This document shows, piece by piece, positions 6,789-10,834 of a DNA stretch of 10,834 nucleotides. The stretch covers positions 1 to 10,834 of the forward strand of contig JAHEXO010000027.1 in NCBI GenBank assembly GCA_023252065.1, read 5' to 3'. Every line of letters begins with the position of its first letter. The first letter of the stretch is position 1. This DNA comes from Nocardioides sp. GTDB lineage: Bacteria; Actinomycetota; Actinomycetes; Propionibacteriales; Nocardioidaceae. The position numbers were made by a program, and so were the translations under genes. The notes beneath the pieces were generated by a model. The model was not told where the DNA came from and did not search any database. It worked only from the letters and a program-made list of their open reading frames with translations.

Positions 6789-9700
6789 GTGGCTCGACTT
6801 CTGCATCGGCTCGGCCTGCTGTGTGCTCGCCGTCCCCTGATCGTGCTCGGCATCTGGTTCGTGATGCTGGTCATGATCATCGGTGCGGTCCGCGTCGTCG
6901 GTGCCCTGACCAGCAACGACCTCTCCCTGCCGGGCACCGGGAGCCAGGAGGCCAAGGACCTGCTGGCCGAGAAGTTCCCGCCGCAGCAGAACGGCGCCAA
7001 CCCGATCGTCTTCAACATCCCCTCCGGGGCGCTGACCGACTCCGAGTACCAGAAGGCGATCAACGACTCGGTCAAGGCGATCGCCAAGCAGCCGCACGTC
7101 TACAGCGTCACCAACCCCTTGAGCAGCAGCGGCCAGACCGCCGGTCTGCTGTCCAAGGGCAAGAAGACCGCGTTCGCTCCGGTCCTGATGGACGTCGCCT
7201 CCAGCGACCTCACCACCGAGATCGCCCAGAACGTCGTGGACGCCACCGAGCCCGCCCAGAAGGCCGGCGTGAAGGTGGCCGCGGCCGGCAGCATCGGCTC
7301 GACCCTGTCGACCGATGCGTCGGAGACCAGCGAGATCATCGGCATCCTGGTGGCGATGCTGATCCTCAGCCTCGTGCTGGGCAGCCTGGTGTCGATGGGG
7401 ATGCCGATCCTCACCGCCGTGCTCGGACTCGGCGCGGCGCTGGCCCTGGTCGGGCTGGCCGGTCACGCCGTGTCGATCCCGTCCAGCGGCCCGACCCTGG
7501 CCACGATGATCGGCCTCGCGGTCGGCATCGACTACGCGCTCTTCCTGGTCACCCGACATCAAGAACAGCTGCGCGACGGCATGGCGATGGACGACTCCAT
7601 CGCCAACGCTGTCGCCACGTCCGGCAGCGCGATCGTCTTCGCCGGCGGCACCGTCGTGATCGCCCTGCTTTCGCTGGCCGTGGCCGGCATCCCGCTGGTG
7701 ACCGCCCTGGGCATGGCCTCCGCGATCGCCGTGGTCACCGCCGTCCTCGGCGCGATCACCCTGCTGCCCGCCCTCCTGGGCCTCCTCGAGCACCGCATCC
7801 ACTGGGCGCGGCTGCCGGCCGTCATCGCGCCGCGGCCCAAGAAGGGCGAGGGGATGTGGCACCGCTGGGCCGGCGTCGTACGCCGTCACCCGGTCATCAT
7901 CAGCGTGGTGTCCGTCGCCCTCCTGATCCCGCTCGTGATCCCGGCGTTCTCTCTCGAGCTCGGTCAGGAGGACATCGGCGCGACCAACCCGTCGACCACC
8001 GAACGGCAGGCCTACGACCTGATCACCGCCGGCTTCGGGGTCGGCTACAACGGTCCGCTGCAGGTAGCCTCGTCGCTGAGCCCGCCGGCCACGCCGAGCG
8101 CGGAGTACACCAAGAAGTACAACCAGGCCCAGGCCCTGAAGAAGGAGCTCGACCAGGCGCAGAAGGAGCTGCCGAAGCAGCAGAAGCAGCTCGAGCAGCA
8201 ACAGAAGGAGCTCGAGCAGCAGCAGGCGGCGCTGGAGAAGCAGAAGAGCCAGCTCGAGGCCCAGCAGGCGTCGCTCACCGCGCAGGGCAACGAGCTGAAG
8301 GCGCAGCAGGCTGCGCTCGAGAAGCAGGGCGCGGCGCTCGAGGCCCAGAAGTCCAAGCTCCAGGCGCAGCAGCGCAAGCTGGAGCGCGAGCAGGCGACGC
8401 TCGAGCGGCAGGCCAAGGCACTGGCGAAGAAGATCAAGCCGCTCGTCCGACGTCTGGCCGTGCTGGAGGCCCACCAGAAGGTGCTCGAGAAGCGGATCGC
8501 GGAGAGCCAGAACAACCCGGTCCGGCTGGCCCGGCTCGAGGCTCGGCTCGCCCGGGTCAAGGCCCGCGAGACCGAGGTGCGACAGCAGCTGGGGCCGCTC
8601 GAGAAGCAGGCGCAGCAGCTGGCCCGCCAGGCGAAGAAGCTCCAGTCGCAGGCGGCCGCCCTGCAACGGCAGGCCAACCAGCTGCAGGCGCAGGCAGACC
8701 AGCTCAACCGGCAGAAGGCGAGCCTCCAGTCTCAGGCGGCGGACCTGCAGCGCCAGGCCGACGCCCTGCAGGTCCAGGGCGACCAGCTCAAGCAGCAGGG
8801 CGACGCCTTGCAGGCCCAGGGCGACCAGCTCCAGGCCCAGGCCAACGAGCTCAAGGCCGAGCAGAAGCAGGCGGAGCAGGAGCAGCAGCAGGCCCTCACC
8901 CTGCAGGACCAGCTCACCGACATGGTGACCACGGCCGGCGGCGACGACCGCGGCACCGACCCGCGTATCGTCAACCTGCAGCACGCCCTGCTGGCCACCA
9001 AAGGCGTCGTCTCCCTGACCCCGCCGCAGCTCAACAAGGCCGGGAGCGTCGTCCTCCTCTCGGCGGTCCCGGCGACCTCGCCGGCCTCGGACGCGACTGC
9101 CTCGCTGGTCACCGAGGTCCGCGACACGGTGCTCCCGCCCGTCAACCCGAAGGGGATGACGTCGTACGTCGGCGGCTACACCGCGTCGTACGTCGACCTG
9201 GCTGCGCTGATCACGGCCCGGCTGCTGCTGGTGATCGGCGTCGTCATCCTGCTCGGCTTCCTGCTGCTGATGATCGCGTTCCGCTCGCTGCTGATCCCGC
9301 TCCAGGCCTCCATCACCAACCTGCTGTCGGCGGCCGCGTCGTTCGGGGTGCTGACTGCCTGCTTCCAGTGGGGCTGGGGGATCTCGCTGGTCGGGATCGA
9401 CACCCCCGACTCGTCGGTGCCGATCGCCAGCTATGTGCCGCTGATGATGTTCGCGGTGCTCTTCGGCCTCTCCATGGACTACGAGGTGTTCCTCGTCAGC
9501 CACATCCAGGCCCATCACCAGCAGGGCGAGGAGGCGCGTCAGGCGGTGGCGTCCGGGCTCGGGTCGAGTGCCCGGATCACGTCGGCCGCGGCGCTGATCA
9601 TGTCGTCGGTCTTCGCCAGCTTCATCCTCAACGACGACCCCGTGATCAAGCAGTTCGGGGTCGGCCTGGCAACCGCTGTGCTGCTCGCGGGCATCCTCGT

Positions 9701-9875
9701 GGTGACGCTGGCGCCGACGACGATCATCCTGTTCGGGGACGCCGCGTGGTGGCTTCCGGGCTGGCTCGACAAGATCCTCCCGCACATCTCGGTCGAGGGA
9801 GAGACGATGCCCGCCGAGGGCGAGCCCGAGCCGACCGACGAGCCCGGGACCGAGCCGGAGCCCGCCCCTGCCTGA
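6789..9875 (+). CDS. MMPL/RND family transporter with a long coiled-coil hairpin in its second outer loop
   Basis: This 1028-residue inner-membrane exporter is of the MMPL type, driven by proton flux. TM1 is about 16-38 and outer loop 1 is about 39-180 (porter domain). TM2-TM6 lie in 182-335 and include D248-Y249 in GIDYALFLVTRH, the proton-relay Asp-Tyr pair of TM4. TM7 is about 369-387. Outer loop 2 spans 388-810, and TM8-TM12 follow with the second Asp-Tyr pair, D897-Y898 (LSMDYEVFL), in TM10. Many MMPL proteins are about 700-750 residues. The excess here is a Gln/Leu-rich coiled coil at about 436-705 within loop 2, built as two arms around an NNP turn. The cytoplasmic tail is acidic and Pro-rich (EPEPTDEP, last ~27 residues). 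Mycobacterial MmpL4/MmpL5 also have a coiled coil in this loop, so this is a family precedent and not proof of orthology. Cargo is unknown (lipid, siderophore or glycolipid are possible). No MmpS-like partner is in the window. The MFS gene is convergent 19 bases away. Confidence 0.92.
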   Translation: MARLLHRLGLLCARRPLIVLGIWFVMLVMIIGAVRVVGALTSNDLSLPGTGSQEAKDLLAEKFPPQQNGANPIVFNIPSGALTDSEYQKAINDSVKAIAKQPHVYSVTNPLSSSGQTAGLLSKGKKTAFAPVLMDVASSDLTTEIAQNVVDATEPAQKAGVKVAAAGSIGSTLSTDASETSEIIGILVAMLILSLVLGSLVSMGMPILTAVLGLGAALALVGLAGHAVSIPSSGPTLATMIGLAVGIDYALFLVTRHQEQLRDGMAMDDSIANAVATSGSAIVFAGGTVVIALLSLAVAGIPLVTALGMASAIAVVTAVLGAITLLPALLGLLEHRIHWARLPAVIAPRPKKGEGMWHRWAGVVRRHPVIISVVSVALLIPLVIPAFSLELGQEDIGATNPSTTERQAYDLITAGFGVGYNGPLQVASSLSPPATPSAEYTKKYNQAQALKKELDQAQKELPKQQKQLEQQQKELEQQQAALEKQKSQLEAQQASLTAQGNELKAQQAALEKQGAALEAQKSKLQAQQRKLEREQATLERQAKALAKKIKPLVRRLAVLEAHQKVLEKRIAESQNNPVRLARLEARLARVKARETEVRQQLGPLEKQAQQLARQAKKLQSQAAALQRQANQLQAQADQLNRQKASLQSQAADLQRQADALQVQGDQLKQQGDALQAQGDQLQAQANELKAEQKQAEQEQQQALTLQDQLTDMVTTAGGDDRGTDPRIVNLQHALLATKGVVSLTPPQLNKAGSVVLLSAVPATSPASDATASLVTEVRDTVLPPVNPKGMTSYVGGYTASYVDLAALITARLLLVIGVVILLGFLLLMIAFRSLLIPLQASITNLLSAAASFGVLTACFQWGWGISLVGIDTPDSSVPIASYVPLMMFAVLFGLSMDYEVFLVSHIQAHHQQGEEARQAVASGLGSSARITSAAALIMSSVFASFILNDDPVIKQFGVGLATAVLLAGILVVTLAPTTIILFGDAAWWLPGWLDKILPHISVEGETMPAEGEPEPTDEPGTEPEPAPA
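8148..8905 (+). repeat. Degenerate heptad-repeat coding region (coiled-coil hairpin of the MMPL protein)
   Basis: Codons 454-705 of the MMPL gene form a 21-base-periodic, CAG/GAG/CTC-rich repeat. Arm 1 (454-572) has Leu every seventh residue without a break, 17 of 17, with Gln usually three residues after it (for example LEKQKSQ, LEAQQAS, LKAQQAA). Residues 573-579 (SQNNPVR) form a proline turn. Arm 2 (580-698) has the same period with Leu at 13 consecutive d positions (604-688), preceded by Ala or Gly at most a positions (for example ADQLNRQ, GDALQAQ). The repeats are similar but not identical at DNA level, so they are old or selected at protein level rather than recent tandem copies. Confidence 0.85.
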
Positions 9876-9894
9876 GCGACCCCGAGATCCAGGG

Positions 9895-10834
9895 TCAGGC
9901 GACCTCTGCGGCCTCGGGCTCGGCCGGGATCGAGACCGTACGACGGCGCCGCGGGATCGCGGAGGTGATCGCGACCCCGACGAACGCGGCAAAAGCCCCG
10001 GCGACGAAGCACGCGCGGAAGGCGCCCTGGCTCGGCAGCGCGACCCCGCCGAGGCTGACGGTCGAGCTGGTCAGCATCGTGGCCATCACCGCAGCCGCGA
10101 GGGTGGTACCGACCGAACGCATCAGCGCGTTCAGGCCGACCGCCGATGCAGCCTCACGCACCGGGGCGGCATCGAGGATCAGCGTCGGCATCGCGGCGTA
10201 CCCGATGCCGACGCCGGCGGCCGCGATGCACGAGGCGAGGAGGAGCTGCCAGGGAGCGCCCATGAGGAAGAGTGCGGCGACGTAGCCGAGCCCGAGCACG
10301 GTGCCGCCCACCATCAGCGTGGAGCGGGCTCCGACCCGTGTGATCAGGCCGCTGGACACAGGGGCGAAGAGCATCATCATCAGCCCGGCCGGGGCCATCC
10401 AGAGGCCGGCCTCGAGGATCGTCTGGCCGAGGCCGTAGCCCGTGGCGGCCGGCATCTCGAGGAGCTGGGGGACCACGATCGACTGGGCCATCATCCCGAA
10501 GCCGATGGCCACCGCTGCCAGGTTGGTGAGCAGGATCTGCGGCCGGGCCGAGGTGCGGAGGTCGACCAGCGGGTCACTCTGCCGGAGCTCGAAGGCACCC
10601 CAGGCCAGCAGCACCACGACGCCGCCGACGATCGCGCCCCAGGTCCGTCCGGAGGACCAGCCCCAGTCGTTGCCCTTGGACACCCCGACCAGGAAGGTCA
10701 CCAGGCCCAGTGCGAGCCCGAGCATCCCGACCACGTCGACGCGCCCCGGCTGGGCGTCGTGGATGTGCGGCACGAGCACCACGGTGGCGAGCAGCACGAG
10801 CAGGCCGAGCCCGGCCGAGACCCAGAAGAGCAGG
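9895..10834 (-). CDS. MFS exporter, DHA2 (EmrB/QacA-like) family, C-terminal part (runs off right edge)
   Basis: The window holds the last 312 codons of a polytopic major facilitator protein. The frame is open to the right edge, so the GTG at 10797 is not the start. The visible part begins in a membrane helix (LLFWVSAGLGLLVLLA) equivalent to the 'W-x-F-x-x-N-x-P-G' region at mid-protein of 14-TM DHA2 drug exporters. It continues with VDVVGMLGLALGL, a 'SDPLVDL' linker, VPQLLEM and PAGLMMMLFAPVSSGLITRVGAR, a motif A-like cytoplasmic loop. Then come helices with GIGYAAMPTLILDAAP and GLNALMRSVGTTL, and a basic then acidic tail (RRRRTVSIPAEPEAAEVA). DHA2 proteins usually export drugs or antibiotics by proton antiport. 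Substrate is unknown. It is convergent with the MMPL gene, 19 bases apart, with no strong terminator between them. Confidence 0.88.
   Translation of the reverse strand, partial: LLFWVSAGLGLLVLLATVVLVPHIHDAQPGRVDVVGMLGLALGLVTFLVGVSKGNDWGWSSGRTWGAIVGGVVVLLAWGAFELRQSDPLVDLRTSARPQILLTNLAAVAIGFGMMAQSIVVPQLLEMPAATGYGLGQTILEAGLWMAPAGLMMMLFAPVSSGLITRVGARSTLMVGGTVLGLGYVAALFLMGAPWQLLLASCIAAAGVGIGYAAMPTLILDAAPVREAASAVGLNALMRSVGTTLAAAVMATMLTSSTVSLGGVALPSQGAFRACFVAGAFAAFVGVAITSAIPRRRRTVSIPAEPEAAEVA

Noticed and set aside
7530..9482. The possibility that the MMPL protein is a fusion of two separate proteins around the coil
   Set aside because: The two Asp-Tyr relay pairs, TM1-TM7 before the coil and TM8-TM12 after it match a single MMPL protein. 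The coil is an insertion in loop 2, with about 65 loop residues before it and about 105 after it.
9871..9899. Inverted repeat CCTGA...TCAGG between the convergent MMPL and MFS genes
   Set aside because: The arms are only five bases, and three of those pairs arise automatically because each arm holds a TGA stop in opposite orientation. There is no T tract and little added stem, so it is not supported as a terminator.
6507..9992. A 1161-codon open frame on the minus strand, antisense to the synthetase end and the MMPL gene
   Set aside because: It is the mirror of strong GC third-position bias. The product is Arg/Gly/His/Asp-rich low-complexity sequence with Leu runs opposite the CAG/GAG coil, and no domain motif.
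6770..10285. A 1171-codon open frame on the plus strand in another frame of the MMPL gene
   Set aside because: Its product is dominated by Arg, Pro, Gly and Ala, has no membrane helices, and runs through the antisense of the MFS gene. The frame at 6789 has all MMPL motifs.

Overview
The window is strongly GC-rich, with G or C at nearly every third codon position. It carries GNAT, MMPL and DHA2-type MFS genes typical of high-GC Gram-positive bacteria. A Nocardioides-like actinobacterium (Propionibacteriales) fits best. That placement is inferred from composition and family mix only, since no rRNA or marker gene is present. I see no tRNA, rRNA, CRISPR array, insertion sequence, integrase or attachment site.

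Layout, left to right. (1) Positions 1-985, minus strand: the N-terminal 328 codons of a GT-C type membrane glycosyltransferase that runs off the left edge. (2) Positions 1132-1830, plus strand: a P-loop nucleoside/nucleotide-kinase-like protein, divergent from gene 1. (3) Positions 2083-3514, plus: a secreted PhoA-family alkaline phosphatase broken by a single +1 frameshift at an AAA run (2528-2530). (4) Positions 3550-4341, plus: a small divergent protein kinase that starts just after, or overlaps, the phosphatase stop. (5) Positions 4342-4917, plus: a GNAT acetyltransferase in the same reading frame as the kinase, separated from it only by one TAG. Its first ~33 codons have no usable start codon. 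(6) Positions 4951-6684, plus: a medium-chain-type acyl-CoA synthetase with a good ribosome binding site. (7) Positions 6789-9875, plus: a 1028-residue MMPL/RND transporter whose second extracytoplasmic loop holds a very regular, Gln-rich coiled-coil hairpin of about 2 x 17 heptads. (8) Positions 9895-10834, minus: the C-terminal 312 codons of a DHA2-family MFS exporter, convergent with gene 7 and running off the right edge.

The genes do not form an obvious single pathway. Genes 3-5 are packed tightly enough to be one transcript (extracytoplasmic phosphatase, kinase-like protein, acetyltransferase). Gene 6 follows 33 bases later and may be co-transcribed. Gene 7 lies behind a possible hairpin and has its own leader.

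The most interesting item is the long symmetric coiled-coil hairpin of the MMPL protein, in what appears to be an organism without a mycomembrane. Next are the kinase-TAG-GNAT arrangement and the frameshifted phosphatase, which also lacks one conserved zinc ligand. Two reading-frame lesions within 2 kb could mean local decay or base-calling errors, and the sequence alone cannot separate these.
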